Of a DNA stretch of 64,000 nucleotides, positions 16,913 through 25,304 are shown piece after piece. This DNA comes from CAVYXF01 sp963772335. Its GTDB lineage: Bacteria > Pseudomonadota > Alphaproteobacteria > Rhizobiales > Rhodomicrobiaceae. A program made the translations under genes and the position numbers. The stretch lies in NCBI GenBank assembly GCA_963772335.1, contig CAVYXF010000008.1, positions 372,001-436,000 on the forward strand, in the 5' to 3' direction. How positions within the stretch are numbered: the first letter of the stretch is position 1; each line of letters opens with the position of its first letter. Under the pieces are notes generated by a model. That model was not told where the DNA came from, ran no database searches, and saw only the letters and a program-made list of their open reading frames with translations.

Positions 16913-18085
16913 TCAGCGTTTCTCCTGACCGTGGCCAGACGACGACTTGCCCTCGCGCCCAGGCGGTCGCCTCGGTGCGAGATCAGCATGGCCCGGCTCC
17001 GATCCTGCCTCAATATGACGAATTAGGCCTTCAAAATGCTTTATCATTTCCTCGCCCTCATGCGAGGCCGCGCTCGGTAATCGGCTGCTGTTGCCGGCAA
17101 GCGCCGCGATCCGGCGCAGAAAGGCAAGACCCTTGGCGCGCCTTTGCTCTTGCAGCGCATCGATTCGCGCGCCAATCGCCGTCTCCAAAGCTGCGGCGCC
17201 GGAGGTCTGCCACTTCTCCTCATCCGCGATTTCAGCGCCCTGGCCGATCGCATCGGCTGCGCGCCGAAGCGAGACCAGCACGATTTCGCTGAAAAACGGG
17301 CCGGCGCTCCGCTCGAGACGCGTGAGCAGCTTGGCCTCGTCCTTTGGCGAGCCGATGGCATCTTTATAGCTCACGAGCAGGATGGCATTGGCGCGCAGCT
17401 TCGCCGGCAGGCGCTCCCAGCTCTTGCGCTCCGTTTCTTTCCAGGCCTGCGTCCCAAGCGTGCACCAGATCGCGAGATCGACAGGCAGGACATGGCGCAA
17501 AACGTTCCGGGTCATATCCTGCGGATAAAGCCGGGACTCCACCAACTCGGCTGAGCGCAAAAAGGCATGTGGCGCACGAATCTCGATCAGCTTGGCAGAG
17601 CCGTCTGCCGGCGGGCGCAGACCGTCTGTCAGAACATGGAAACGGTCTCCCGCATCCCGCCGCACGGCGGAGGATGCTTCGGAGGCATTGTAGATGATGG
17701 TCGTGCCGGACATCCGGCCTTGTGCCTCCGGTCCTGCCAGCTTCGCTAGCGCTTTGGAGGTCAGCCTGGCGCGTATCCCGTCGGTGCTGATCACGAACAG
17801 CGCCGTCTCCGGCCCGTAGCGCAGCAGCAGGTTTGCTCTGACCCCCGCTAGCGCACCCGCCGGCACGACGCTTGCCCGAAGCAGCATGTTGATCAGCGAC
17901 GATTTGCCGGAACTCTGCTCGCCGATGATCGCCATGCGAAGCGGACGACGCAGATAGGTTTCCAAAGCGTCCAGTGCACGGCCGGCGCGAAACAGGCGCC
18001 AATCGCCCGACTGGGCGAAACGGCGGCCCAGCGCGTCGCGCGCCCGTGCGAAATCGTCCTGCAGGAGCCTCTCCCCCTCTTGCAT
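16913..18085 (-). CDS. dynamin-like GTPase, short, with divergent switch motifs
   Basis: A 390-residue protein. A P-loop GEQSSGKSSLINMLL lies near residues 54-68, typical of the dynamin superfamily. The G3 aspartate-proline-glycine motif is not evident; at that place the sequence reads LPVDLAIWCTLGTQAW. The G4 position reads LVSYKD instead of NKxD. Guanine specificity or hydrolysis may therefore be altered. The C-terminus is helical, then basic and disordered (APRRPPGREGKSSSG). It lies 13 bases downstream of a larger dynamin-like gene on the same strand, suggesting a hetero-oligomeric pair acting at membranes. No closer family is recognised. Confidence 0.75.
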   Translation of the reverse strand: MQEGERLLQDDFARARDALGRRFAQSGDWRLFRAGRALDALETYLRRPLRMAIIGEQSSGKSSLINMLLRASVVPAGALAGVRANLLLRYGPETALFVISTDGIRARLTSKALAKLAGPEAQGRMSGTTIIYNASEASSAVRRDAGDRFHVLTDGLRPPADGSAKLIEIRAPHAFLRSAELVESRLYPQDMTRNVLRHVLPVDLAIWCTLGTQAWKETERKSWERLPAKLRANAILLVSYKDAIGSPKDEAKLLTRLERSAGPFFSEIVLVSLRRAADAIGQGAEIADEEKWQTSGAAALETAIGARIDALQEQRRAKGLAFLRRIAALAGNSSRLPSAASHEGEEMIKHFEGLIRHIEAGSEPGHADLAPRRPPGREGKSSSGHGQEKR

Positions 18086-18098
18086 TCAGCACGCGCCT

Positions 18099-20270
18099 TT
18101 ACTGGTCGAGCATGTCGATGCATTGGCGCCGCAGCGCCTGCAAAGATGCAGCAAGCGTCTGACAGTGTTGCAGCTCCTGTTCGCCCGAGGCGAACAGATC
18201 GTTGAACAGCTCATCACGTGCGACGGCGCCGACACCCTTGGTCTCACGGTCCTGCAGCGTCTGCGCAAAATATTGCAGCTGCTGAGCGATCGGGTAGATC
18301 GCGCTGTAGCTCAGGAAACGTAATCGCCTGAGCGCGGCCACGATATGGTCGCGAAAGGCGTTTTCCGCAGATTTCAGCAGCTCCTCGACCATATCGCCAT
18401 ATTCGGATTTCACCAGGTCCTTGAACGAGGCTACCTCTTCTGCGGTATTTCCACCCCTCGCCTGGTGCGGGTTCCAAAAATCCTCCAGATCAAAGGCCGT
18501 GGTTTTGCTGAGCGGAATAATGGATGGCGGGGAAAAGCCGGGCGCCTGAAAACCGAAATGCAGGACGTTGTCGATTTCGGGCAGGGTGTCCTTGGCGGCC
18601 TGGCGCAGATTGGTTTCGGCATCGCGCTGCTTTGCGACAAGCTGCTTGGCGGTCTCGGTTATATATTTGTAAAAATCCTCGGCGAGCTGGCTCCTGAGCT
18701 GAAAGCTATCCTCCTGGAACCCGGCGTGCAGAGCTTCCGAAAAGCCAGCCTCGGTAAGGCGATCACCCTGCTGCTCGGCAAACTGGCCGGTGCGGAAAGA
18801 CATGTAGCTGCGCAGCCAATTCAGGTCCTCGTTTACCGCTTTGCCAAGCTCTTGATCGGCCTGTTGCAGGCTGTCCTCGATTTGTGCAAGGAGCCGCTCG
18901 AGCTGCATGAGCATCTGCCCGGCCTGGTCGCGAAACAGCGCAATCGGGGTACGGGCGGGATCCCGCAGCCTGACCTGCATCGATTTCAGATTGTGCCGGA
19001 GCGAGGTGGCCGTGTTCTCGGCGATTGCGCCCAGGGTTGAGGCGGTCGGTAGAATACGCTCCTCGGCGACCGAATGGCCGATCATGCGCGCGATGGCGGC
19101 GATGATGGCCGGCACGCCCGAGGCTTTGTAGAGCGTCTGGCAAATGCGCGGCGTCGGCCAGTAACGGTCTTTGTGCCAGGAGGCGACTTCGCTCGCAGGC
19201 GCATGACCGGCCAAGTCTGCGAGCGCGGCAAAAGACGGCCCAATGAGGTTGGACATTTCCTCATCGTCGGCTTTGAGCGCAGCATTGCCCCAGCGGGCGC
19301 TGGCAAGGATCACCGGAATCGGGGCGTGCGGAAATTCACGCCGCAGCGCATCCTGAACGAAGGTGGTGAGGCGCTGATAGTCTTTGCTTTCGCCATCGAG
19401 AATATCGACGCGATTGACGACGGCAATGATCCGCTCCTTCTGCAGGCCGCGCAGCATTCTCAAAAGCGCCAGATCGCTCTTGGAAAGCGGCTGTTGGGCG
19501 GTCAGCACGACAAGATAGATATCGGCATCGCCCAGATTGGCGTGAGTAATCTCATCGCGAACCAGAAACGGATCGTTAACGCCGGGGGTATCAATCACGA
19601 CGGCAGGATAGCCGAGCGGCTGTCCGTCGAGATAGACCTCGGCAATCTTGGTGATGTCCGAATAATGCCGATCGTCGTCGTCCTCCTCCGATTCGGCGTC
19701 ATCACCGGCGCTTACATAGCGCTCCAGCACGTTGCTGGTCACCGATTTGAACAGGTGATGCTTGCCGAGCAGCGTGGAGAATTGCGAGCCGAGCCGCCGC
19801 TGCGCCCGCTCGCGCAGCTCCTCCAGCTGGCCCTGAAGGCGCGTGCCGTCGACAGCGGCGCTGCGTTGCATGGTGAGCGCGCCCGCGCGCCCCCCGCTCA
19901 TGATGCGGTTCCACTCGTCGTCGCTGAAAAAATGAAACAAGGCCGAATCGTTGCGCTCGGCCGGTCCACCGAAGTGAAGCTTGGTGACCACGGCCGTCGA
20001 CGGGTTGATGTCGGTCGGCAGCAGATCCGGTCGCTTGGTGAGCGCGTTCACCAGCGAGCTTTTACCGGCCTTTATCTGGCCGATTACCGCAATCCGGCAG
20101 CTGTGGCGCTCCACTTCCTTGAGATGATCGTCCACGAATCCGGCGACGCGCTGATGGACGACGCCCTCAAGCTCTTCTCCAAGGTTCAGGAGGCGACGTT
20201 TGACGTCCCCCAGGCGCGTGGTGACGCGGACATCAGTCAAACTCGCAAAATCACGCTGCGCTGCCGTCAT
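18099..20270 (-). CDS. dynamin-like GTPase, long
   Basis: A 723-residue dynamin-family protein with intact G motifs. G1 is GQIKAGKSSLVNAL near residue 63, G2 threonine is in NPSTAVVT, G3 is DTPGVND near residue 225, and G4 is NRVDILD near residue 283. An acidic insertion (ESEEDDDDRH) sits between G2 and G3. The C-terminal 400 residues are helical and coiled-coil-like, as in bacterial dynamins that remodel or protect membranes. The ATG at 20270 has GAGGAG upstream; an alternative start at 20336 lacks support. It heads a three-gene operon with the short GTPase and the Cys-containing protein. Confidence 0.85.
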   Translation of the reverse strand: MTAAQRDFASLTDVRVTTRLGDVKRRLLNLGEELEGVVHQRVAGFVDDHLKEVERHSCRIAVIGQIKAGKSSLVNALTKRPDLLPTDINPSTAVVTKLHFGGPAERNDSALFHFFSDDEWNRIMSGGRAGALTMQRSAAVDGTRLQGQLEELRERAQRRLGSQFSTLLGKHHLFKSVTSNVLERYVSAGDDAESEEDDDDRHYSDITKIAEVYLDGQPLGYPAVVIDTPGVNDPFLVRDEITHANLGDADIYLVVLTAQQPLSKSDLALLRMLRGLQKERIIAVVNRVDILDGESKDYQRLTTFVQDALRREFPHAPIPVILASARWGNAALKADDEEMSNLIGPSFAALADLAGHAPASEVASWHKDRYWPTPRICQTLYKASGVPAIIAAIARMIGHSVAEERILPTASTLGAIAENTATSLRHNLKSMQVRLRDPARTPIALFRDQAGQMLMQLERLLAQIEDSLQQADQELGKAVNEDLNWLRSYMSFRTGQFAEQQGDRLTEAGFSEALHAGFQEDSFQLRSQLAEDFYKYITETAKQLVAKQRDAETNLRQAAKDTLPEIDNVLHFGFQAPGFSPPSIIPLSKTTAFDLEDFWNPHQARGGNTAEEVASFKDLVKSEYGDMVEELLKSAENAFRDHIVAALRRLRFLSYSAIYPIAQQLQYFAQTLQDRETKGVGAVARDELFNDLFASGEQELQHCQTLAASLQALRRQCIDMLDQ

Positions 20271-20447
20271 TGCGCTCCTCGCCGGTCTGCTCTCCTTGGA
20301 GTTTGGCGTCCTCCCCGGCGGCACTAGGAGGAGCACAAACTCGCCCCGGATGGTATCGCAAATGACGTGCTACGTCTCGGATTTCTACCTATGGGGCTAA
20401 AGTGACGCCTCGATCACAACGCATCAACGCAAGGTGAGACGAAAGCA

Positions 20448-20473
20448 GGAACCTTTTTCCGCTGGAGCGCATT
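20448..20473 (+). promoter_or_regulatory. RpoE2/EcfG-like general stress promoter
   Basis: GGAAC at 20448-20452, 19 bases, then TT at 20472-20473. This fits the GGAAC-N18/19-TT consensus of alphaproteobacterial general stress sigma factors (RpoE2/EcfG). It lies 31 bases before the ATG of the repeat protein. Confidence 0.5.
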
Positions 20474-20503
20474 CTTCAGCATAACGAATGGAGGAGAATT
20501 GCC

Positions 20504-20878
20504 ATGAAACGTATCCTGGTCACGACCGCTGCGCTCGCTCTGATGTCGGGTGTGGCATTTGCACAAAATAGTCCCGCAGATAGTCCTGCAAACTCGGCCC
20601 AGCCGTCTGATCCTGAGCAGATGCAGCGCAAAGGTACTATCGCTCAGCCGCCATCAGCCGGCGCCAACGCGGGCGCCGCGCAGGGAGAGACCAACTACCA
20701 GAAGTCTGACGCCGAGCAGGCGCAGCGCAAGGGCACGATCGCGCAGCCTTCGGGCCAGGGCGCGAACGCCGGCGCCCCGCAGGGAGAGACCAACTACCAG
20801 AAGTCTGATGCCGAGCAGGCGCAGCGCAAGGGCACGATCGCTGAGCCGCCCGCAGCTGGCGGAACCGCTGCTAAGTAA
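20504..20878 (+). CDS. exported low-complexity repeat protein
   Basis: A 124-residue protein with a clear signal peptide (MKRILVTTAALALMSGVAFA, cleavage before QNSPAD). The mature part is built from a 33-residue repeat of the type QRKGTIAQP...GANAGAPQG with ETNYQKSDAEQA. It occurs twice in full and once in part, and has no cysteines or hydrophobic segments. It is probably a disordered periplasmic or secreted protein. The ribosome binding site GGAGGAG lies seven bases before the ATG. A stress-type promoter precedes it and a strong terminator follows, so it is monocistronic. The function is unknown; hydrophilic repeats of this kind are often induced by desiccation or osmotic stress, but that is inference. 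Confidence 0.8.
   Translation: MKRILVTTAALALMSGVAFAQNSPADSPANSAQPSDPEQMQRKGTIAQPPSAGANAGAAQGETNYQKSDAEQAQRKGTIAQPSGQGANAGAPQGETNYQKSDAEQAQRKGTIAEPPAAGGTAAK
20626..20866 (+). repeat. 99-bp in-frame tandem repeat, about 2.4 copies
   Basis: Copies begin at 20626, 20725 and 20824 with exact 99-bp spacing. Copies 1 and 2 are nearly identical across the block encoding QGETNYQKSDAEQAQRKGTI, with a few silent differences. Confidence 0.9.
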
Positions 20879-20901
20879 GGCAGCCAGCCTTTAGGCAGAA
20901 G

Positions 20902-20926
20902 ACCCCGGTCCCAAGGCCGGGGTTTT
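20902..20926 (+). terminator. Rho-independent terminator
   Basis: Stem ACCCCGG(T)CC / GG(C)CGGGGT around loop CAA, followed by a run of T. It lies 24 bases after the repeat-protein stop codon. Confidence 0.88.
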
Positions 20927-21014
20927 TATTTGCGGAAATCGCGCGCTGTTTGGTTAACAATGACGAAGGGATGAAAAGCGGCCTCGCCGTTAACGAAAGG
21001 GGTTACTTCCTAAT

Positions 21015-21977
21015 ATGCCAGGAAGGGCCGTGTGCGTTGGAGAATGCATGGTCGAGCTCGCCCGTGGAACGGACGGCCGTTTCGGCTTCGCCGTCGGCGG
21101 CGACACCTTCAACACCGCAGTCTATCTGGCCCGGGCCGGTGTTGCCGCCTGCTATGTGACCGCGCTTGGGGACGATCCCTATTCACAGGCCATCCTCGAT
21201 CAGGCCGCGGCGGAGAAGGTGGACAGTTCGGCGATTCGCCGTCTTCCCGGCCGGCTGCCAGGACTTTACCTGATTGAGACGGACGCGCGCGGGGAGCGCA
21301 GCTTCTACTACTGGCGGGACTCCTCCCCGGCACGCGAGGTGTTCTCGGGTACTATGGCGCCGGACGTTATGGAAAGTATTGGCGGCGCCGGGCTGATCTA
21401 TTTCTCCGGGATTACGCTATGGCTTTACGCGCGGGACAGTCTTCCCACTTTTTTTGAGATGCTGGGTGCGGCGCGCCGGGGCGGCGCTAAGATCGCATTC
21501 GACGGTAATTACCGCACACGGCTTTGGGGGAAGCAGCCGGAGCAGGCACGGGCTGCCTTCGCCGCCGCAATCGCCGTCGCCGACATCGCCCTTCCAAGCC
21601 TGGATGATGAGCGCCTGCTCTGGGGCGATGCATCCGCCGAGGCTGCGCTACGCCGTCATGCTGCGGCCGGGGTCGAAGAGATCGTCGTCAAGGACGCGGA
21701 AGGCGGCGCTTACATTCTGGAGGATGGGGCGGTGCTTCACATCCCGGTGCCGGCGCAGGTCACGCCCCTCGATACCACCGCCGCAGGCGACAGCTTCAAC
21801 GCCGCCTACCTGGCTGCGCGTCTCGCGGGGCGACCTCCCCAAGAGGCGGTGCTCTTCGCACATCGGCTGTCCGCCATCGTCGTCAGCCACCGCGGCGCGA
21901 TCGTTCCGAAATCAGCGACCGCGAACTTGCTCGCTGAGCTGCAAGACCGCGCATCTGGCGCCAATCCACCCGCATAA
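21015..21977 (+). CDS. PfkB-family sugar kinase, probably 2-dehydro-3-deoxygluconokinase
   Basis: A 320-residue ribokinase-fold kinase. The N-terminus has GECMVELARG and GGDTFNTAVYLARAG, the sugar-binding region typical of KdgK. The C-terminal PfkB signature is DTTAAGDSFNAAYLAARL, with the catalytic aspartate near residue 259. KdgK phosphorylates 2-keto-3-deoxygluconate at the entry to the Entner-Doudoroff pathway. Substrate assignment rests on these motifs and length; other PfkB kinases are possible. The upstream region carries two GTTAAC-type repeats (around 20953 and 20990). No KDPG aldolase gene is beside it. Confidence 0.8.
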   Translation: MPGRAVCVGECMVELARGTDGRFGFAVGGDTFNTAVYLARAGVAACYVTALGDDPYSQAILDQAAAEKVDSSAIRRLPGRLPGLYLIETDARGERSFYYWRDSSPAREVFSGTMAPDVMESIGGAGLIYFSGITLWLYARDSLPTFFEMLGAARRGGAKIAFDGNYRTRLWGKQPEQARAAFAAAIAVADIALPSLDDERLLWGDASAEAALRRHAAAGVEEIVVKDAEGGAYILEDGAVLHIPVPAQVTPLDTTAAGDSFNAAYLAARLAGRPPQEAVLFAHRLSAIVVSHRGAIVPKSATANLLAELQDRASGANPPA

Positions 21978-21988
21978 CCCTAAAAAAC

Positions 21989-22015
21989 AAAGGCCGGACA
22001 AATGCCCGGACCTTT
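21989..22015. terminator. bidirectional terminator
   Basis: Stem AAAGG-CCGG / CCGGACCTTT with one bulge, flanked by a T-run on the plus strand and by an A-run (T-run on the minus strand) on the other side. It serves the convergent sugar kinase and L,D-transpeptidase genes. Confidence 0.8.
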
Positions 22016-22039
22016 TCAATCATAAAGGCTTGAGGCCGA

Positions 22040-22627
22040 TCAGGACGTGCCGAACCGCGACCAGGTCACCGTCACCCGCGTGCCGATGCGGGCGCGGTTG
22101 TAGAGGTCAACCACGTCATCATTCAGCATGCGGATGCAGCCATGAGAGACCTCCTGTCCGATCAGCCAGGGCGCATCGGTGCCGTGGATGCGATAAAGCG
22201 AATTGCCCAGATAGAGTGCCCGCACGCCCAGCGGGTTGCGCGGATGGCCGCCGGGCACATAGGCCGGGAGCTTCGGGTTTTCGGCGCGCATGTCAGAGGT
22301 GGGCGTCCAGCTCGGGTTGATCCGCTTGTCGCTGACCGTCAGAACACCGGCCCAGCGGGCGTCGCCCTTCGGGATGGCGATCGGGTAGCTGATGGCGGAG
22401 CCTTTCCGTACCACGTAGTACAGCCGCCGGTCGCCGAAGCTGATGATGATCTGGCCCGGCTCGTAGCGCGGCGAGAACCGCACCATCGTCTTCGCACTGT
22501 AGCCGCCGCTGGGGCCGCCGAACAAATCGTCGAGCCAGTCCGCCCGCGCCTGCTGCGGCAGGATCGAAGCACCAATTGCCACACTCGCAAATGCTACGAA
22601 CGCCGCTCTGAACATCTTACTGAACAT
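22040..22627 (-). CDS. L,D-transpeptidase (YkuD/ErfK family)
   Basis: A 195-residue exported enzyme. A signal peptide (FRAAFVAFASVAIGASILP, cleavage near QQARA) precedes the YkuD domain. The catalytic motif is HGTDAP followed by SHGCIRMLNDD, with the nucleophile Cys near residue 164. L,D-transpeptidases make 3-3 peptidoglycan cross-links or attach proteins to the wall in the periplasm. The ATG at 22627 is chosen because GGAGGTGA lies five bases upstream. A degenerate paralogue lies immediately upstream on the same strand. Confidence 0.92.
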   Translation of the reverse strand: MFSKMFRAAFVAFASVAIGASILPQQARADWLDDLFGGPSGGYSAKTMVRFSPRYEPGQIIISFGDRRLYYVVRKGSAISYPIAIPKGDARWAGVLTVSDKRINPSWTPTSDMRAENPKLPAYVPGGHPRNPLGVRALYLGNSLYRIHGTDAPWLIGQEVSHGCIRMLNDDVVDLYNRARIGTRVTVTWSRFGTS

Positions 22628-22688
22628 CTGGGTCACCTCCATCAGTCTCTGCCGCATTGCCCCCATCGCCTTGGAGGCCTCTCCGCCG

Positions 22689-22922
22689 TCACCGCAACAC
22701 ATAACCGGATGCACTGGTATGCACCCGCTCGAAAAATCCATAGAGCCGGTGTTCGCTGGTGTTGACAACAATCGTGCCGTGCCCGGCCGTGATCGGCACC
22801 AGCGCGCGCGCATAAGTCAGGAAAAAACCAGAGGTTACGCTTGCGAAAAGCATGGCACACGCTATAAGCGTAGTGCGTGATGCCCGCAATCGTGCTCTGC
22901 CCTTACCTGCCGCTTCGCGCAT
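22689..22922 (-). pseudogene. remnant of an L,D-transpeptidase gene (N-terminal part only)
   Basis: A 77-codon open frame with a membrane or signal segment (TTLIACAMLFASVTSGFFL). GHGTIVVNTSEHRLYGFF follows, matching the first strands of a YkuD domain. The frame then ends. The next reading frame continues with RAGAYQCIRLCVAV, which resembles the following strand of the same domain, but no catalytic HGT or SHGC motif exists before the intact gene begins at 22627. It is best read as the 5' remnant of a deleted paralogue. It could still be translated as a short membrane peptide. Confidence 0.5.
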
Positions 22923-23460
22923 TGCTCTCGTCTGTCTCCTATAGAATAGAGGCGTTGCAATAAACCAAGCGACGGAAAACATGGTCCATTTTTGTCGCCT
23001 CGTCGCCTTCGCGCGGCCCTTTGCTGATTATTCCAACAACTCACGAGTGCTAGCAAGTCTCAGGCCACCACCTCCCTACTCAATTGCGGAAGGGTTGTGG
23101 CGAATGCGCCACGATTTGGACGCAAACCCTAATGAACGACCCGCACTCGGCCAAAAACTACAGCCCTACCGCGGCATTTTTTAGCGCGATAGGCTCAAGA
23201 GAGGGTTAATTTCGCGTCGATCCTTGCCGACCGTGCCCGTCACTCCTGCCCCATCACAACGACTCAGCCTTTTCTAACACCGGCAAGCCGGCAAGGTTCA
23301 CGCCGGCCTTGCACAGCGGTGATTTTACCCGTAAGTTGCGCCCGAGAACGGCCCGGCGTAAGGGCATGCCGTGGCGGTTCGAAAAGCTTCTCACGAAAGC
23401 GAAGAAGATGACATGCGCCAGCTCCTCGGCAGGCGCGCAGTGGTTTTGAAAGGAAGCAAA
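22923..23460. other. noncoding region upstream of rpmI
   Basis: No gene is supported in these 538 bases; infC, often beside rpmI, is absent. The part nearest rpmI (about 23280-23320) can fold: GCAAGG near 23291 pairs with CCTTGC near 23310. A ribosomal-protein autoregulatory leader is possible, but nothing specific is recognised. Confidence 0.35.
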
Positions 23461-23664
23461 ATGCCCAAGATGAAAACCAAGAGCGGTGCGAAGAAGCGCT
23501 TCAAGCTCACGGGAACGGGCAAAGTCGTCGCCGCCCAAGCCCATAAGCGCCACGGCATGATCAAGAAGACGGCGAAGTTCATCCGCCAGCAGCGGGGGAC
23601 AACCATCCTGTGCGATGCGGATGCGGGGATCGTGAAGAAATTCCTCCCCTACGGCAATCCGTAA
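23461..23664 (+). CDS. rpmI: 50S ribosomal protein L35
   Basis: A 67-residue basic protein beginning MPKMKTKSGAKKRFKLTGTG and ending KFLPYGNP, a standard L35. AAAGGA lies seven bases before the ATG. The same frame is open 90 bases further upstream but without L35 similarity. It forms the usual rpmI-rplT pair. Confidence 0.97.
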   Translation: MPKMKTKSGAKKRFKLTGTGKVVAAQAHKRHGMIKKTAKFIRQQRGTTILCDADAGIVKKFLPYGNP

Positions 23665-23711
23665 GGCTCGCGGCACTTGATCGACCCAATTCCCGTTAAA
23701 GGAGCACCGCC

Positions 23712-24074
23712 ATGTCGAGAGTGAAACGGGGCGTAACCTCTCACGCCAAGCATAAGAAAGTTCTGGAGCAGGCGAAGGGCTATTACGGCCGCCGCAAGAA
23801 CACCATCCGCATCGCCCGCCAGGCCGTCGAGAAGGCCGGGCAATATCAGTATCGCGACAGGCGCGTGAGAAAGCGCAATTTCCGCGCGCTCTGGATCCAG
23901 CGCATCAATGCCGCGGTTCGCGAGCTGGGGCTTACCTATGGCCGATTTATTGACGGCCTGAACAAGGCCGGCATCGAAGTGGACCGCAAGGTGCTTGCAG
24001 ACCTCGCCGTGCACGAGCCGGAGGTGTTTAAGGCGCTCGCCGGTAAAGCGCAGGCTGCCGTTCAGGCGGCGTAG
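23712..24074 (+). CDS. rplT: 50S ribosomal protein L20
   Basis: A 120-residue protein with typical L20 sequence: MSRVKRGVTSHAKHKKVL, RKNTIRIARQAVEKAGQYQY and LTYGRFIDGLNKAGIEVDR. It binds 23S rRNA early in large-subunit assembly, and in some bacteria represses its own operon. AAAGGAGC precedes the ATG. It lies between rpmI and pheS and is probably cotranscribed with both. Confidence 0.98.
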   Translation: MSRVKRGVTSHAKHKKVLEQAKGYYGRRKNTIRIARQAVEKAGQYQYRDRRVRKRNFRALWIQRINAAVRELGLTYGRFIDGLNKAGIEVDRKVLADLAVHEPEVFKALAGKAQAAVQAA

Positions 24075-24181
24075 TCCCCATTCCGTCAATCTGGAGGCAG
24101 GATCTGCCTCCATGACAAGACCTCGCGGCCCCCGGCCAGCCCCTTTCGGTGCCGGCAAGCCGCCAGGCATTGGAGCGTCTC

Positions 24182-25270
24182 ATGGATGCGGCAGCGGCAG
24201 CATCACAGAGCGATCTTGAGAAACTTGAAACCGAGCTGAGCGCAGCGATCGAGAAAGCTGGCGATCTGGCTAGCCTGGAAGACCTGCGGGTTGCTGTGCT
24301 CGGCAAGAATGGCAGCGTCACCGGCCTCCTGAAAAGCCTTGGCGGCATGCCGCCGGAGGAGCGCAAGAGTTTCGGCCAGGCGGTGAACGGACTGAAGCAG
24401 CGTATCGGCGACCTCCTCGAGGACCGCAAGGGCGACCTTCAGCGCGCCGCGCTCGCCAAGCGGCTCGAAGCGGAGATTGCCGACGTCAGCCTGCCGGTGC
24501 AGCTTGGCCCGCTCGCGGAAGGACGCATTCATCCGCTCAGCCAGGTGTTTGACGAGGTCACCGCGATTTTCGCCGATCTCGGCTTCGCGGTCGCCGAAGG
24601 CCCGGATATCGAGACCGACGATTATAATTTCACCAAGCTCAACATCCCTGCCGAGCACCCGGCCCGGCAGGAGCACGACACCTTCTATTTCAACGAGAAG
24701 GCGGACGGCTCGCGGCTGGTGCTGCGCACGCATACTTCCCCGGTGCAGATCCGCACCATGCTGGCCTCGCAGCCGCCGATCCGGATCATCGCGCCGGGCC
24801 GCGTCTATCGCTGCGACAGCGACCAGACGCACACGCCGATGTTCCATCAGGTCGAGGCGCTGGTGATCGATGAGGAGACCCATATGGGCCACCTCAAATG
24901 GACCTTCGCCGAGTTCTGCAAGGCCTTCTTTGAGGTGGATAACCTGCGCATCCGCTTCCGGCCGTCGCATTTCCCGTTCACCGAGCCCTCGATGGAGATC
25001 GACATCGGCACCGAGGCGATCGGCAAGCCGGGCGGCTGGCTGGAGATCGCCGGGTCGGGCATGGTGCACCCCAATGTGCTGCGCGCCGTCGGCCTCGATC
25101 CGGAGAAGTACCAGGGTTACGCGTTCGGCATGGGGCTGGACCGCATTACCATGCTGAAATACGGCATCCCGGATCTGCGGACGTTCTTTGCCGCCGACCT
25201 GCGCTGGCTGAGGCATTACGGCTTCCTGCCGCTCGACATTCCGACGCTGGCTGGCGGACTTTCGAGCTAG
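24182..25270 (+). CDS. pheS: phenylalanyl-tRNA synthetase alpha subunit
   Basis: A 362-residue class II aminoacyl-tRNA synthetase subunit. The N-terminal coiled coil (residues 1-90) is followed by the catalytic core: HPLSQVFDEVTAIFADLGF, motif 2 (IIAPGRVYRCDSDQTHTPMF) and motif 3 (GYAFGMGLDRITMLKYGIPD). With PheT it forms the alpha2-beta2 enzyme that charges tRNA-Phe. The ATG at 24182 has GGAG seven bases upstream; a GTG at 24149 is possible. pheT is not adjacent: two minus-strand genes lie between. Confidence 0.97.
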   Translation: MDAAAAASQSDLEKLETELSAAIEKAGDLASLEDLRVAVLGKNGSVTGLLKSLGGMPPEERKSFGQAVNGLKQRIGDLLEDRKGDLQRAALAKRLEAEIADVSLPVQLGPLAEGRIHPLSQVFDEVTAIFADLGFAVAEGPDIETDDYNFTKLNIPAEHPARQEHDTFYFNEKADGSRLVLRTHTSPVQIRTMLASQPPIRIIAPGRVYRCDSDQTHTPMFHQVEALVIDEETHMGHLKWTFAEFCKAFFEVDNLRIRFRPSHFPFTEPSMEIDIGTEAIGKPGGWLEIAGSGMVHPNVLRAVGLDPEKYQGYAFGMGLDRITMLKYGIPDLRTFFAADLRWLRHYGFLPLDIPTLAGGLSS

Positions 25271-25304
25271 GCGGCTCGCGCCTCCGCCGGTCAAACCTTC
25301 AAGC

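Noticed and set aside
19074..20327. A 417-codon plus-strand frame opposite the long dynamin gene
   Set aside because: The minus strand encodes intact G1-G4 motifs; the plus frame has none.
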